A stretch of DNA of 64,000 nucleotides from Rhodobiaceae bacterium (GCA_020637895.1 JACKJP010000002.1:806001-870000); one strand, 5' to 3'; shown: positions 37,076 to 46,683, counted from the first letter of the stretch. Translations and numbers: made by a program. Notes: a model not told the origin generated them from the sequence alone.

Positions 37076-40000
37076 CGGCGGTACCGGCAGCCCTTGAAGC
37101 GCAGCAGCGGCTTGCCGCCGATCCGGCACGGTCGGCATGGGTTACAGCCAATGCCGGGTCGGGCAAGACCCATGTGCTGGTGCAACGTGTCCTGCGCCTG
37201 CTCCTAGACGGGGTGGATCCGGCGCGACTGCTCTGCCTTACCTTTACCAATGCCGCAGCGGCGCAGATGGCAGACCGGATCAGCGTGTCGCTGGGGCGCT
37301 GGGCGGTTTGCGACGATGAAACCCTTGGCAGAAGCCTTGCCGACATGCTGGGCCGCGCGCCAAAGCCGCATGAGCTGGCGCGCGCGCGACGACTGTTCGC
37401 GCAAGCGATCGAAACACCGGGCCGCCTCAAGATCCAGACCATCCACGCCTTCTGCGAACGGGTGCTTCAGCTGTTTCCCTTCGAGGCCGGCGTCCCGGCG
37501 GGTTTCACGGTGCTCGATGATCTGGAGACACGCCGGTTGACCGAAGCCGCTCTTGCCGAAGTGCTCATCGACTCAGAGTCGTCCCCGGATGGCGAGGCCG
37601 CGGCATTGCTTGACGAAATCCTCGCCAGACGCAGCGAACATTCAATGCGCGACGCCCTTGCGAGGCTCATCGGCAAAAGAGGCCGGTATCTGGCGTGGCG
37701 GCAGAACGGGGGCACGGCACATCGCTATCTGCGGATCGACAAGGCCCTTAAGACAGAAGAGATCCTCTCATCGTTTGCCGACTATTCAACTGTCATCGCC
37801 TCCGGCTGGGGTTCGGTCTGCGCCGCGCTTCTCGCAGACAACTCATCGACCATGCAGAAGCTCGGAGATAACTTTCAGTCGGCGGCGGGCGACAGGCTCG
37901 CACAGGCCCGTTGCGTGATCGCTTCCTATTTCACGCTTGGGAACAAGCCGCAGGCAAGTTTCCCGACGAAATCCCTGCAGAAGAGTGCGCCGGCCCTCTT
38001 TGCCGCGTTCGACGCCGATCGCGAAGCCGCCATCGCCGCAATGGACAAGCTTCTTGCCGTGAATGTCGCCGTATCGAGCGAAGCGCTGTTCGGATTTGCC
38101 GACAAGGTGCTCGCCGCCTATGCCCGGCTCAAGGCCGAGGCATCGGCGCTCGATTTCGACGATCTGATCGGACGCATGGAAGCGCTGCTGACCAATGGTC
38201 ACGGACCCTGGGTGCTCTACCGTCTCGACCGGGGCATCGATCATATTCTCGTCGATGAGGCGCAGGACACCAGCCCGGAACAATGGCGCATCGTGCGGGC
38301 ACTGGCCGAAGAATTCTTCGCAGGCGAAGGCGCCTCGGACGAGGTGCGGACGATCTTCGCCGTGGGCGACGAGAAACAGTCCATCTATTCGTTTCAGGGC
38401 GCCGATCCGCAGGGCTTCCGCAATATGAAGAGCCTGTTCCAGCGGCGCGTCGATCAGGCCGGACTGACATTCAGCGCAGTCGCTCTCACTCATTCTTTCC
38501 GCTCCACTCCCGATGTCCTTGCCTCCGTCGATGCGGTATTCGCCCATGATGAGGCGGCGCGCGGCGTTGGCGAACGTGACGCGGAAGGCGCAGCGCTCGG
38601 GCTCAGCCATATCGCCATCCATGCGGCGCAGAGGGGGATCGTCGAACTCTGGCCGCCTGTGCCGGCGAAGGAGAAGGACAAGGGCAGCGCCTGGGACGCG
38701 CCGCTCGATCGCGACGACGAGACCCACAATACGGTCATTCTCGCCAAAAATATTGCCGGCAAAATAAAGGCGTTGATCGACGCTGGAACACCCCTGTTGT
38801 CGACCGCCCGCGACGGCAAGGCGCCCCGGGCCGCGAGCGAAGGCGACTTCCTGATCTTGCTGCGAAAGCGCACGAGGCTGGCTCGACCGATCGTCAAGGC
38901 GCTCAAGGACGCGGGCCTGAAAGTCGCCGGTGCCGACCGCCTGAAGATCGCCGAACATATCGCGGTGCAGGACCTGATCGGCCTTGGCACGCTGTGCTGG
39001 TTGCCGGAAGACGACCTGACCCTGGCTTCGGTGCTCAAGAGCCCACTTTTCGGTCTTGGCGAAGATGACATCTACCGTCTTGCGGTCGATCGCGAGGGGA
39101 GCCTTATCGCCGCGCTCGAACAATCAGGCGAAACAACTCATCAAAACGTTTATGAGCGACTCGATACCTTTCGCCGATTCGGTCAGTCGGCGAGGCCGTT
39201 TGACTTCTTTGCCTTCGTTCTTGGCGCTTGCGGCGGACGCGACGCGATCCACGCGCGAATGGGGGTCGAAGCGCTCGACCCGGTGGATGAATTCCTGTCC
39301 CTGGCGCTCGCCCATGAACAGTCCCACGCCGCGACGCTACCCGGCTTCATCGCATGGGTCGCGGAGGGCGGCGCCGAAATCAAGCGCGACATGGATGAGG
39401 ATGCTGGCGAGATCCGTGTCATGACGGTGCATGGGTCAAAGGGCCTTGAGGCACCGGTCGTATTCCTGCCCGATACCATGAGCGTGCCGACAACCGGCGA
39501 CCTCGACAGCGTACTGTTCGATAACGGGGCCGATCCGTTCGAACCGGCCACCGGCGCCTTGTGGATAGCCTCCGACGAGAACTCACCGGAGATTGCACGC
39601 CAGCTGAAACAGGATGCGCTGGCCGCTGCCGAGGAAGAGTACCGGCGCCTGCTTTATGTCGCGATGACACGGGCGAAGGACCGGCTCTATATTTGCGGGG
39701 CCGCCCCCGCACGCCCATCGAAGAAGCCCTCCTGGCACGCGCTGGCCGAAGCTGGGATCCGGCCCCTCGCGACAGAGGTGGAAGAGGCCATCGGGACCGT
39801 CCTGCGGATAGGCGAAGAACCTGGCGCTCCGGGCCAGTTACCGGCACCGGGTACCGGCGAAGAAGCATTGCCGCTGTGGGCGGTTGCGAACGCGGAACCG
39901 GAAGATCCGATCACGCGCGCCCGACCCAGTGCCAATTTTTCGCGCGGAAACGAATTTGCCGTCAGACGCGGCCTCCTCGTCCACGGCCTTCTGGAAATTC

Positions 40001-40437
40001 TCCCCGACATTCCGCAGGACCGCAGGACAGAAGCCGCCATGCGCTATCTGGAAATCCAGGCAGCCGATCTTTCGGCGAGCATGCGTGCCGCGATTTCAGA
40101 CAGCGTCTTTTCGATCCTGGATGCGCCAGCATTCGCCGCTGTCTTTGCAGAGGGCAGCGCCGCCGAAGTCGCGATCGCGGGCATGCTGGGTGAAGGCGGC
40201 ACTGAGCGATTTGTCTCAGGCCGTGTCGACAGGCTTATTGTCAATCACGACGAGGTCCTGATCGTCGACTTCAAGAGCGACGTTGCGCCGCCGCCATCGG
40301 GCGCGCCGCTGCCACCGCATTACGCAAGCCAGATGGAAGATTACCGGCGGCTCGCCAACGCCGCCTACCCGAATCGCCGCGTACGTGTTGCCATCCTCTG
40401 GACTTCGCTGCCCCGGCTCGATCCGGTTGAGCCATAA
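37072..40437 (+). CDS. addA: AddA, helicase-nuclease subunit
   Basis: 1121 aa UvrD-like superfamily 1 helicase with a C-terminal nuclease. Walker A is NAGSGKTHVLVQRVL near residue 25, Walker B LVDEAQDTSPEQW near residue 394, and helicase motif V/VI regions include MTVHGSKGLEAPVVFLPD and RRLLYVAMTRAKDRLYI. The C-terminal RecB-family nuclease has the Asp/Lys pair in LIVDFKSD near residue 1064. It unwinds and cuts DNA ends together with AddB. The ATG overlaps the addB stop, and the frame upstream of it (37039) is only an extension into addB. Confidence 0.96.
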   Translation: MTAVPAALEAQQRLAADPARSAWVTANAGSGKTHVLVQRVLRLLLDGVDPARLLCLTFTNAAAAQMADRISVSLGRWAVCDDETLGRSLADMLGRAPKPHELARARRLFAQAIETPGRLKIQTIHAFCERVLQLFPFEAGVPAGFTVLDDLETRRLTEAALAEVLIDSESSPDGEAAALLDEILARRSEHSMRDALARLIGKRGRYLAWRQNGGTAHRYLRIDKALKTEEILSSFADYSTVIASGWGSVCAALLADNSSTMQKLGDNFQSAAGDRLAQARCVIASYFTLGNKPQASFPTKSLQKSAPALFAAFDADREAAIAAMDKLLAVNVAVSSEALFGFADKVLAAYARLKAEASALDFDDLIGRMEALLTNGHGPWVLYRLDRGIDHILVDEAQDTSPEQWRIVRALAEEFFAGEGASDEVRTIFAVGDEKQSIYSFQGADPQGFRNMKSLFQRRVDQAGLTFSAVALTHSFRSTPDVLASVDAVFAHDEAARGVGERDAEGAALGLSHIAIHAAQRGIVELWPPVPAKEKDKGSAWDAPLDRDDETHNTVILAKNIAGKIKALIDAGTPLLSTARDGKAPRAASEGDFLILLRKRTRLARPIVKALKDAGLKVAGADRLKIAEHIAVQDLIGLGTLCWLPEDDLTLASVLKSPLFGLGEDDIYRLAVDREGSLIAALEQSGETTHQNVYERLDTFRRFGQSARPFDFFAFVLGACGGRDAIHARMGVEALDPVDEFLSLALAHEQSHAATLPGFIAWVAEGGAEIKRDMDEDAGEIRVMTVHGSKGLEAPVVFLPDTMSVPTTGDLDSVLFDNGADPFEPATGALWIASDENSPEIARQLKQDALAAAEEEYRRLLYVAMTRAKDRLYICGAAPARPSKKPSWHALAEAGIRPLATEVEEAIGTVLRIGEEPGAPGQLPAPGTGEEALPLWAVANAEPEDPITRARPSANFSRGNEFAVRRGLLVHGLLEILPDIPQDRRTEAAMRYLEIQAADLSASMRAAISDSVFSILDAPAFAAVFAEGSAAEVAIAGMLGEGGTERFVSGRVDRLIVNHDEVLIVDFKSDVAPPPSGAPLPPHYASQMEDYRRLANAAYPNRRVRVAILWTSLPRLDPVEP

Positions 40438-40455
40438 GGCCTATACGCGCCTCGC

Positions 40456-40484
40456 TTGACCATCGGGTGCCGCGTTCTTAACTA
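40456..40484 (+). promoter_or_regulatory. Candidate sigma-70 promoter for trxA
   Basis: TTGACC and TAACTA, separated by 17 bases, 19 bases after the addA stop and about 60 bases before the trxA start. Confidence 0.6.
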
Positions 40485-40542
40485 TCTGGTCGAAAGTTCC
40501 GATCATTTTGAAAGGCGGGCGCTCCCGTCAGGAGAAAATCTC

Positions 40543-40863
40543 ATGGTTGCCAAGAATGTGAGCCAGACGTCCTTCGACAGCGAAGTCCTGCAGTCTTCCG
40601 AGCCGGTGCTCGTCGATTTCTGGGCGGAATGGTGCGGCCCGTGCAAGCAGCTCTCGCCTACGCTCGACGAAATCGCAGCCGAAATGGAAGGCAAGGTGAC
40701 GATCGCCAAGGTGAATATCGATGAAAATCAGGATATCGCCGTGAAGTATGGCGTGCGCGCCATTCCGATGCTGGCTTTGTTCAAGGATGGCGAGCTTGCC
40801 GGAACGCAGGTTGGCGTTCAGCCCAAGAGCCGTCTCGTCAGCTGGATCAACGACACGATCTGA
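40543..40863 (+). CDS. trxA: Thioredoxin
   Basis: 106 aa. Classic thioredoxin with the active site WAEWCGPCKQLSP at residues 27-39, cis-Pro in AIPMLALF and the C-terminal GVQPKSRLVSWI. It supplies reducing power to ribonucleotide reductase, MsrA (encoded at 14707) and other enzymes in the cytoplasm. The frame opens at 40456, but ATG 40543 has AGGAGA eight bases upstream and gives the exact family length. A near-consensus sigma-70 promoter lies just upstream, so it need not depend on addA transcription. It ends in a strong terminator that overlaps the end of the convergent folC. Confidence 0.98.
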   Translation: MVAKNVSQTSFDSEVLQSSEPVLVDFWAEWCGPCKQLSPTLDEIAAEMEGKVTIAKVNIDENQDIAVKYGVRAIPMLALFKDGELAGTQVGVQPKSRLVSWINDTI

Positions 40864-40885
40864 ACGGCTTATCGAGCGAAAACAG

Positions 40886-40914
40886 GGCCGGCTCCGACGG
40901 GGCCGGCCTTTTTT
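40886..40914 (+). terminator. Rho-independent terminator of trxA
   Basis: Stem GGCCGGC/GCCGGCC with a loop of about nine bases and six T on the plus strand. The folC stop (minus strand) is at its last base, so it may also end the long aroA-folC operon in the other direction, where TGTTTT follows. Confidence 0.93.
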
Positions 40915-42224
40915 CATGCCGTCTGCGCGGTTTCAAGGTCGCGCAGCACCGCCCCTGCCAGATAGAGCGAACCGCAGATCAGAATGCGCGGGCTTTCTAT
41001 GCGCGGGACGATATGAAGGGCTTCGCGAACATCGCGCGCCCTTGCGACGGCGAGTCCCGCACTAGACGCGATATCGGCCAGCTGTGCGGGCGCAATTCCC
41101 GCATCGGAATCGGGGACCGGAACGGCGATCACGCGGCGCGCAATGTCCTTGAAGGCCGAAAGAAAGCCTAACGCGTCCTTGGTGCGCAGCATGCCGCAGA
41201 TCAGATATAGCGGCCGCGGGTCGCGGTCTTCCATTCCGGCCATTGCCTCGGCAATAACGCGTCCGGCGGCAGGATTGTGACCGCCGTCAAGCCAGATCTC
41301 GGAACCTTCCGGAGCGTGTCCGGCGAGGGCTGTTCCCGAGAGATTCTGCAGGCGAGCGGGCCACTCGGCTCTCTCAAGGCCGGTCTCTATGGCGGAAACC
41401 GGAAACTGCGGGTCGATCGCCCGGAGAACGGCAATCGCCGTGCCTGCGTTCTCAAGCTGGTGCCGGCCGGGCAGGCGCGGGCGCGCCAGATCGAGCAGAC
41501 CGGCATCGTCCTGAAAGACCATGCGACCGTGCTCCTCGTACACGTGCCAGTCCTCACCGCCAACGAAAAGCGGCGCGTGCGCCCGCGCCGCGGCACTTGC
41601 AATAACGCTTGCCGCGTCAGGATGCTGGGCGGCGCTGATGACGGGGCGGCCGCGCTTGATGATCCCTGCTTTCTCACCGGCGATCGCGGCGATGTCCGGG
41701 CCGAGGAAGTCGGTATGATCGAGAGACACCGGCGTGATGACGCTGGCAAGCGGCGTCTTGACGACATTGGTGGAATCCAGCCTGCCGCCCATGCCGACCT
41801 CAAGCAGCAGGATATCGGCGGGATGCCGCGAGAAGGCGAGCAGCGCGGCAGCGGTGATGATCTCGAACAAGGTGATCGGCTGGCCGTCGTTGACGCGTTC
41901 GCATTCGGCGAGCACTGCAGACAGTTCCTCCTCGCCGATCAGCACACCACCGCCGGGACGGCCAAGCCTTATGCGCTCATGAAAATGGGCCAGATGCGGA
42001 GACGTGTAGACGTGAACGGATTTTCCGGCGGCCTCGTAGAACGCCCTCAGATAGGCGATCACCGAACCCTTGCCATTGGTGCCGGCAACATGAATGACCG
42101 GGGGAAGACTGTCCTGCGGACTGCCAAGCGCTTCCAGAATGCGCCACATCCGGTCGAGCGACAGATCGATCAGGCGCGGATGCAGACCTGTAAGCCGCTC
42201 AAGCAGGGTTGCTGAATCGGTCAT
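40914..42224 (-). CDS. folC: Folylpolyglutamate/dihydrofolate synthase
   Basis: 436 aa Mur-ligase-type enzyme. It ligates glutamate to dihydropteroate and to folates. ATP-binding VAGTNGKGSVIAYLRAF lies near residue 46; HTDFLGPDIAAIAGEKAGI and the second-domain substrate region LDGGHNPAAGRVI follow. The order and length match bifunctional FolC. It is the last gene of the minus-strand run that starts with aroA, 55 bases after accD. ATG 42224 is the natural start (MTDSATLLERL). Confidence 0.95.
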   Translation of the reverse strand: MTDSATLLERLTGLHPRLIDLSLDRMWRILEALGSPQDSLPPVIHVAGTNGKGSVIAYLRAFYEAAGKSVHVYTSPHLAHFHERIRLGRPGGGVLIGEEELSAVLAECERVNDGQPITLFEIITAAALLAFSRHPADILLLEVGMGGRLDSTNVVKTPLASVITPVSLDHTDFLGPDIAAIAGEKAGIIKRGRPVISAAQHPDAASVIASAAARAHAPLFVGGEDWHVYEEHGRMVFQDDAGLLDLARPRLPGRHQLENAGTAIAVLRAIDPQFPVSAIETGLERAEWPARLQNLSGTALAGHAPEGSEIWLDGGHNPAAGRVIAEAMAGMEDRDPRPLYLICGMLRTKDALGFLSAFKDIARRVIAVPVPDSDAGIAPAQLADIASSAGLAVARARDVREALHIVPRIESPRILICGSLYLAGAVLRDLETAQTA

Positions 42225-42279
42225 GGGCGCGATCCGCCGTTTGGCCGGGAGCCGCGCCAGCTGATCGCAAGAACTGCCA

Positions 42280-43215
42280 TCAGGCGTCGGCGGCGGCCGG
42301 CTCCGCGGTGTCGGGCTCAGGCGCTTCCGGCATGGGTACGGAAGCGGCCGCGGCGCGAACCGGTTCGCTCTTCACCAGAAGGTGGCAAATGCGCGAAAGC
42401 GTCGAGCGCAGGTTGTGCCGCGGCACGACAAGGTCGACCATGCCATGCTCATGCAGGTATTCGGCGCGCTGGAACCCGGGCGGCAGCTTCTCGCGGATCG
42501 TCTGCTCGATGACGCGCGGGCCGGCAAAACCGATAAGCGCGCCCGGCTCCGCGATCTGCACATCGCCAAGCATCGCGTAGGAAGCCGTAACGCCGCCGGT
42601 CGTGGGATGGGTCAGCACGACGATATAGGGCAGTCCGAGCTCGCGCAGTTCCTGAACGGCGACGGTGGTCTTCGGCATCTGCATCAGCGACAGGATCCCC
42701 TCCTGCATGCGCGCGCCGCCGGAAGCGGCGAACATGATGAAGGGGGTGCGATGGCGGGCTGCCGACTGCATGCCAGCGACGACGGCAGCGCCGGCAGCCA
42801 TGCCGAGCGACCCGCCGAGAAAATCGAAGTCCTGCACCGCGGCAGTGACCTTCAGGCCGTCCAGCGTGCCGACCCCTACCAGCACCGCATCCTCGCGCCC
42901 CGTCTTGGCGCGAGCGTCCTTGAGGCGATCGACGTAGCGGCGCTCGTCGCGGAACTTCAGCGGATCGACCGGCACGGATGGCGTCTGGATCTGCTCGAAA
43001 AGGCCTTCGTCAAATAGGCTCCTCAGCCGGTCTTCAGCAGGCATGCGCAGGTGATAGCCGGACCCGGGAATGACATAGAGATTGGCGACGAGGTCCCGGT
43101 GAAAGACCATCTCGCCGGTTTCCGGGCATTTGACCCAGAGATTTTCGGGCGTATCGCGCTTCGGGCCGAGCAGGTTGCGAAAGCCGGGGCGCAGACGGTT
43201 GGTGATCCAGTTCAT
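42280..43215 (-). CDS. accD: Acetyl-CoA carboxylase carboxyltransferase beta subunit
   Basis: 311 aa. With AccA it moves the carboxyl group from carboxybiotin to acetyl-CoA, making malonyl-CoA for fatty acids. The carboxyltransferase core shows DFDFLGGSLGMAAGAAV, FAASGGARMQEG and THPTTGGVTASYAMLGD. The N-terminal zinc ribbon, with four cysteines in most bacteria, has only Cys30 here (WVKCPETGEMV... then VIPGSGYH), as I recall also for rhizobial AccD. So zinc is probably not bound. The last 35 residues are an Ala/Pro/Glu tail. It stands between folC and trpA on the minus strand. Confidence 0.97.
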   Translation of the reverse strand: MNWITNRLRPGFRNLLGPKRDTPENLWVKCPETGEMVFHRDLVANLYVIPGSGYHLRMPAEDRLRSLFDEGLFEQIQTPSVPVDPLKFRDERRYVDRLKDARAKTGREDAVLVGVGTLDGLKVTAAVQDFDFLGGSLGMAAGAAVVAGMQSAARHRTPFIMFAASGGARMQEGILSLMQMPKTTVAVQELRELGLPYIVVLTHPTTGGVTASYAMLGDVQIAEPGALIGFAGPRVIEQTIREKLPPGFQRAEYLHEHGMVDLVVPRHNLRSTLSRICHLLVKSEPVRAAAASVPMPEAPEPDTAEPAAADA

Positions 43216-43242
43216 GACGCTTTCCCTATAAGCCCATTGCGA

Positions 43243-44085
43243 CTATTCGGCGGCAGACCGGGCGGGCTTGCGCACGCCTTCGGCCAGCTGGCGCACCAGT
43301 GAGGTTACCGCCTCGACAGTCCCCGCGCTGCCACGACCTTTCTCATCAAGGCTGCCACGTACGGCCTCGACCAGCGCCGAGCCGACGACGACGCCATCGG
43401 CAACCTCGGCAATCGCGGCGGCCTGATCGGGCGTCTTGACGCCGAAACCGACGGCGACCGGCAGATCGGTCTTGCCCTTGATGCGCTTGACCGCCGCGGC
43501 GACCTTGCCGGCATCCGGGCTTGCCGAACCGGTAATGCCGGTGATCGAAACATAGTAGACGAAGCCGGAGGTATTCTGAAGCACGCGGGGCAGACGCCTG
43601 TCATCCGTCGTCGGCGCGGCAAGGCGGATGAAATTGATGCCACGCTCAAGCGCCGGGATGCAGAGTTCATCGTCAGCTTCCGGCGGCAGATCGACCACGA
43701 TCAGGCCATCCACGCCATCCTTCACGCAATCTTCGAGAAAGCGCTCCGGACCGTAGATGTAGATGGGGTTGTAGTAGCCCATCAGCACAATCGGTGTGTC
43801 GCCGTCTGTTTCGCGGAACGCGCGCACCATGGCGAGCGTCTTCACCAGTGTCTGGCCCGCCTTGAGCGCCCGCAACCCCGCCAACTGGATCGCGGGTCCA
43901 TCGGCCATGGGGTCTGAGAACGGCATGCCAAGCTCGATGACGTCCGCGCCGGCAGCCGGCAGGCCCTTCAGGATCGACAGCGACGTCTCGTAATCGGGAT
44001 CGCCGGCGGTGACGAACGTGACGAGCGCGGCCCGGCCTTCGGCTTTCAGCGCGGCGAACCGGCGATCAATGCGGGAGGCGCCCAT
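43243..44085 (-). CDS. trpA: Tryptophan synthase alpha chain
   Basis: 280 aa. It cleaves indole-3-glycerol phosphate to indole and glyceraldehyde phosphate, and passes indole through a tunnel to TrpB. The catalytic acids are in VIELGMPFSDPMADGP near residue 50 (Glu) and GLIVVDLPPEAD near residue 132 (Asp region); VGFGVKTPDQ and GVVVGSALVEAVRG mark the phosphate-binding site. Its ATG shares one base with the trpB stop (TGATG). It precedes accD by 27 bases. Confidence 0.98.
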   Translation of the reverse strand: MGASRIDRRFAALKAEGRAALVTFVTAGDPDYETSLSILKGLPAAGADVIELGMPFSDPMADGPAIQLAGLRALKAGQTLVKTLAMVRAFRETDGDTPIVLMGYYNPIYIYGPERFLEDCVKDGVDGLIVVDLPPEADDELCIPALERGINFIRLAAPTTDDRRLPRVLQNTSGFVYYVSITGITGSASPDAGKVAAAVKRIKGKTDLPVAVGFGVKTPDQAAAIAEVADGVVVGSALVEAVRGSLDEKGRGSAGTVEAVTSLVRQLAEGVRKPARSAAE

Positions 44086-45314
44086 CAGATATCCATTCCC
44101 AGATGCTTGGCGACGGCGAAGACATCCTTGTCGCCGCGACCGCAGAGGTTCATCACGATGATCTCGTCGCGGCCCATTTCCGGTGCGCGCTTGATGACCT
44201 CGGCAAGCGCGTGAGAAGGCTCCAGCGCCGGAATGATGCCCTCCAGACGCGTCAGCAACTGGAACGCGTCCAGCGCTTCCTGATCCATGATCGGCACATA
44301 TTCGACGCGGCCCGTCTCTTTCAGCCAGGAATGCTCCGGCCCGATCCCGGGGTAGTCCAGCCCCGCCGAAATCGAATGGCCTTCCTTGATCTGTCCGTCC
44401 GCGTCCTGCAGCAGATAGGTGCGGTTGCCATGCAGCACACCCGGCCGGCCTGCCGTCAGCGAGGCGCAGTGCTCTTCGCCGTCCAGACCCTTGCCACCGG
44501 CCTCAACGCCGACGATCCGGATGTTCTTTTCGTCCAGGAACGGATGGAAGAGGCCGATCGCATTGGAGCCGCCGCCGACCGCCGCGACGAGCATATCCGG
44601 CAGGCGCCCTTCGGCCGCCATGATCTGCTCGCGCACTTCCTTGCCGATCACGGACTGGAATTCGCGGACCAGCTCCGGATAGGGGTGCGGACCCGCTGCG
44701 GTGCCGATCAGGTAATAGGTGCTCTCGACATTCGTCACCCAGTCTCTCAGCGCCTCGTTCATGGCGTCCTTGAGCGTTCCGTGACCGGCGGTGACGGGAT
44801 GCACCTTCGCCCCGAGCAGGCGCATGCGGAACACGTTGGGTGCCTGCCGCTCGACGTCTGTCGCGCCCATATAGACTTCGCAAGGAAAACCGAAACGCGC
44901 TGCCACCGTCGCCGAGGCGACGCCATGCTGGCCGGCGCCGGTCTCGGCGATGATCCGCGTCTTGCCCATGCGCTTTGCGAGCAGGATCTGGCCCAGGCAA
45001 TTATTGATCTTGTGGCTACCGGTATGGTTCAGCTCGTCGCGCTTGAAATAGATCTTCGCGCCACCGAGATGCTCTGTCAGGCGCTCGGCGAAATAGAGCG
45101 GCGAGGGCCTGCCGGTGTAATGCGTATTGAGATAGGAAAGCTCCTGCTGGAATGCCGGATCGTTCCGCGCGGCCTGCCATTCTGCCTGCAGGTCGAGGAT
45201 GAGCGGCATCAGCGTCTCGGCGACGAACCGGCCGCCGAAAATGCCGAACTTGCCCTGTTCGTCCGGGCCGGTACGGAATGAGTTGGGCATCGTTGCGGTC
45301 GCTGTCTTACTCAC
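44085..45314 (-). CDS. trpB: Tryptophan synthase beta chain
   Basis: 409 aa PLP enzyme joining indole and serine. The PLP lysine is in KRDELNHTGSHKINNCLGQ near residue 97, and the phosphate-binding GGGSNAIGLFHPF is near residue 240. ETGAGQHGVASATVAARFG is the indole tunnel region. The start is GTG 45314, overlapping the trpF stop by four bases (GTGA); ATG eight codons later (MPNSFRTGP) is possible. The genes trpF-trpB-trpA are therefore translationally coupled. Other trp genes (E, D, C, G) are not in the window. Confidence 0.98.
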   Translation of the reverse strand: MSKTATATMPNSFRTGPDEQGKFGIFGGRFVAETLMPLILDLQAEWQAARNDPAFQQELSYLNTHYTGRPSPLYFAERLTEHLGGAKIYFKRDELNHTGSHKINNCLGQILLAKRMGKTRIIAETGAGQHGVASATVAARFGFPCEVYMGATDVERQAPNVFRMRLLGAKVHPVTAGHGTLKDAMNEALRDWVTNVESTYYLIGTAAGPHPYPELVREFQSVIGKEVREQIMAAEGRLPDMLVAAVGGGSNAIGLFHPFLDEKNIRIVGVEAGGKGLDGEEHCASLTAGRPGVLHGNRTYLLQDADGQIKEGHSISAGLDYPGIGPEHSWLKETGRVEYVPIMDQEALDAFQLLTRLEGIIPALEPSHALAEVIKRAPEMGRDEIIVMNLCGRGDKDVFAVAKHLGMDI

Positions 45315-45979
45315 GAACTCACTCTCGCTTCACTTGACGCCGCAGCCTTCCGGGCATTGGCGATGAACTGCCGGATAAGCGCTTCGTCCTTCACCCCAGG
45401 CGCACGCTCCACGCCCGAGGATACATCGACCCCCGCCGGCCGCACCGCAGCAATCGCCGCCGCGACATTTGAAGGGTTGAGCCCACCGGAAAGCATGAAG
45501 GAGCGGCCCGGGTCAAGCTTGGCGAGAATATCCCAGTCGAAGGTCCGGCCGTGTCCGCCGGGACGGGTCGCGTCCCTCGGCGGCTTGGCATCGAGCAGAA
45601 TGCGGTCGGCAACGCCAAAATAGGCGTCCAGCGCAGACAGATCCTGAGTGTCCGCGATGCCGACCGCCTTCATCACGGGCAGTCCCGTGCGCGCCTTGAT
45701 GTCGCGCACCCGCTGCGGGGTCTCGCTGCCGTGCAACTGCAGCATGTCGATACCCGCGGCCACCGCATCGTCGATCAGCGCGTCGTCGGCATCCACCACC
45801 AAGGCGACCGCCAGCGCGCGGCCGCGCGCGGCCTTGAGCAGCGGCGCGGCTTCGGCAGGCGAGATGTCGCGCGGCGAAGGCGGGAAGAACACAAATCCCA
45901 CCATGTCGGCACCCGCATCGATGGCGGCGGAAAGGTTCTGCATGTCGCGCAGACCGCAAATCTTGACGTCAATCGGCAT
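45311..45979 (-). CDS. trpF: Phosphoribosylanthranilate isomerase
   Basis: 222 aa TIM barrel performing the Amadori rearrangement to CdRP. The catalytic Cys is in DVKICGLRDMQN at the N-terminus (Cys8), VGFVFFPPSPRDIS and MLSGGLNPSNVAAAI follow, and the late DVSSGVERAPGVKD motif holds the phosphate site. The frame extends to 46186, but ATG 45979 (MPIDVKICGL) matches the family start. It overlaps trpB by four bases. Confidence 0.97.
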   Translation of the reverse strand: MPIDVKICGLRDMQNLSAAIDAGADMVGFVFFPPSPRDISPAEAAPLLKAARGRALAVALVVDADDALIDDAVAAGIDMLQLHGSETPQRVRDIKARTGLPVMKAVGIADTQDLSALDAYFGVADRILLDAKPPRDATRPGGHGRTFDWDILAKLDPGRSFMLSGGLNPSNVAAAIAAVRPAGVDVSSGVERAPGVKDEALIRQFIANARKAAASSEARVSS

Positions 45980-46028
45980 TGAGGGACCGGAAGCTGATAT
46001 GGTGCCGGATCTGCCGGCAGTGAAAGGT

Positions 46029-46364
46029 TCAGGCGGCGCGTTTGGGGGCCGGGAGGGCGCGGGCACCGCCATCGGCGCCGGCAGCCTCGGCCTTGACCCG
46101 CCACCGGGCCGCCTCGTCGCGGCTCGCGCGGGCCTTTCGACGCCACTTGCCCTGCGAAAGCCAGGACGCAAAACCGCCGATCGCAACGCCGATGATGAGC
46201 GTGAGAAAGATCACGATGTACAGCGGCATTTGAACCGCGAACGCAGGCTCAGCAGAAACCGGGTCGAGCGAAACCGTCACGGCCTCCCGGTTGGCCACCG
46301 CGAAAACCACCAGCAACGCGGCCAGTGGAATTATGAAGACGAACCAGACGATGCGCCTGAGCAT
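46029..46364 (-). CDS. LapA-like (DUF1049) inner membrane protein
   Basis: 111 aa with two membrane helices at about residues 4-24 and 48-70, then a basic cytoplasmic tail (SQGKWRRKARASRDEAARW). The conserved NREAVTVSLDP between the helices is the LapA/YciS feature. In Escherichia coli LapA partners with LapB in LPS assembly control. The gene sits between ihfB and trpF; ihfB-lapA linkage is common. The role in this organism is inferred. Confidence 0.85.
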   Translation of the reverse strand: MLRRIVWFVFIIPLAALLVVFAVANREAVTVSLDPVSAEPAFAVQMPLYIVIFLTLIIGVAIGGFASWLSQGKWRRKARASRDEAARWRVKAEAAGADGGARALPAPKRAA

Positions 46365-46392
46365 CAGTGCCGTCCTTTCGACGTTTCAGGCG

Positions 46393-46683
46393 TCAGCCCT
46401 CGTCACCGCCGTTGAGCCGCTCACGCATTTCCTTGCCGCTCTTGAAGAACGGCACGACCTTCTCGTCGACGGCGACCTTGTCGCCCGTGCGCGGATTGCG
46501 GCCCTGCCGGGCCCGCCGCTGACGGACCGAGAAGGCGCCGAAGCCGCGAAGCTCGACCCTGTCGCCACGCGATAGGGCGTCGGCGATTTCATCCAGGATC
46601 GCGTTGACGATCATTTCGACATCACGCTGGTACAGATGCGGATTCTGCTGCGCGATCTTCGATATCAGTTCCGACTTTATCAT
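46393..46683 (-). CDS. ihfB: Integration host factor beta subunit
   Basis: 96 aa DNA-bending protein. Pattern MIKSELISKIAQQNP, VEMIVNAILDEI, LSRGDRVELRGFGAFSV, then the beta-arm RRARQGRNPRTGDKV with the DNA-intercalating Pro, and VPFFKSGKEMRERL. It forms the IHF heterodimer with HimA and acts in transcription, replication and sigma-54 promoter looping. The frame continues upstream to 46755, but ATG 46683 is the family start. It is transcribed after sppA and before lapA. Confidence 0.97.
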   Translation of the reverse strand: MIKSELISKIAQQNPHLYQRDVEMIVNAILDEIADALSRGDRVELRGFGAFSVRQRRARQGRNPRTGDKVAVDEKVVPFFKSGKEMRERLNGGDEG

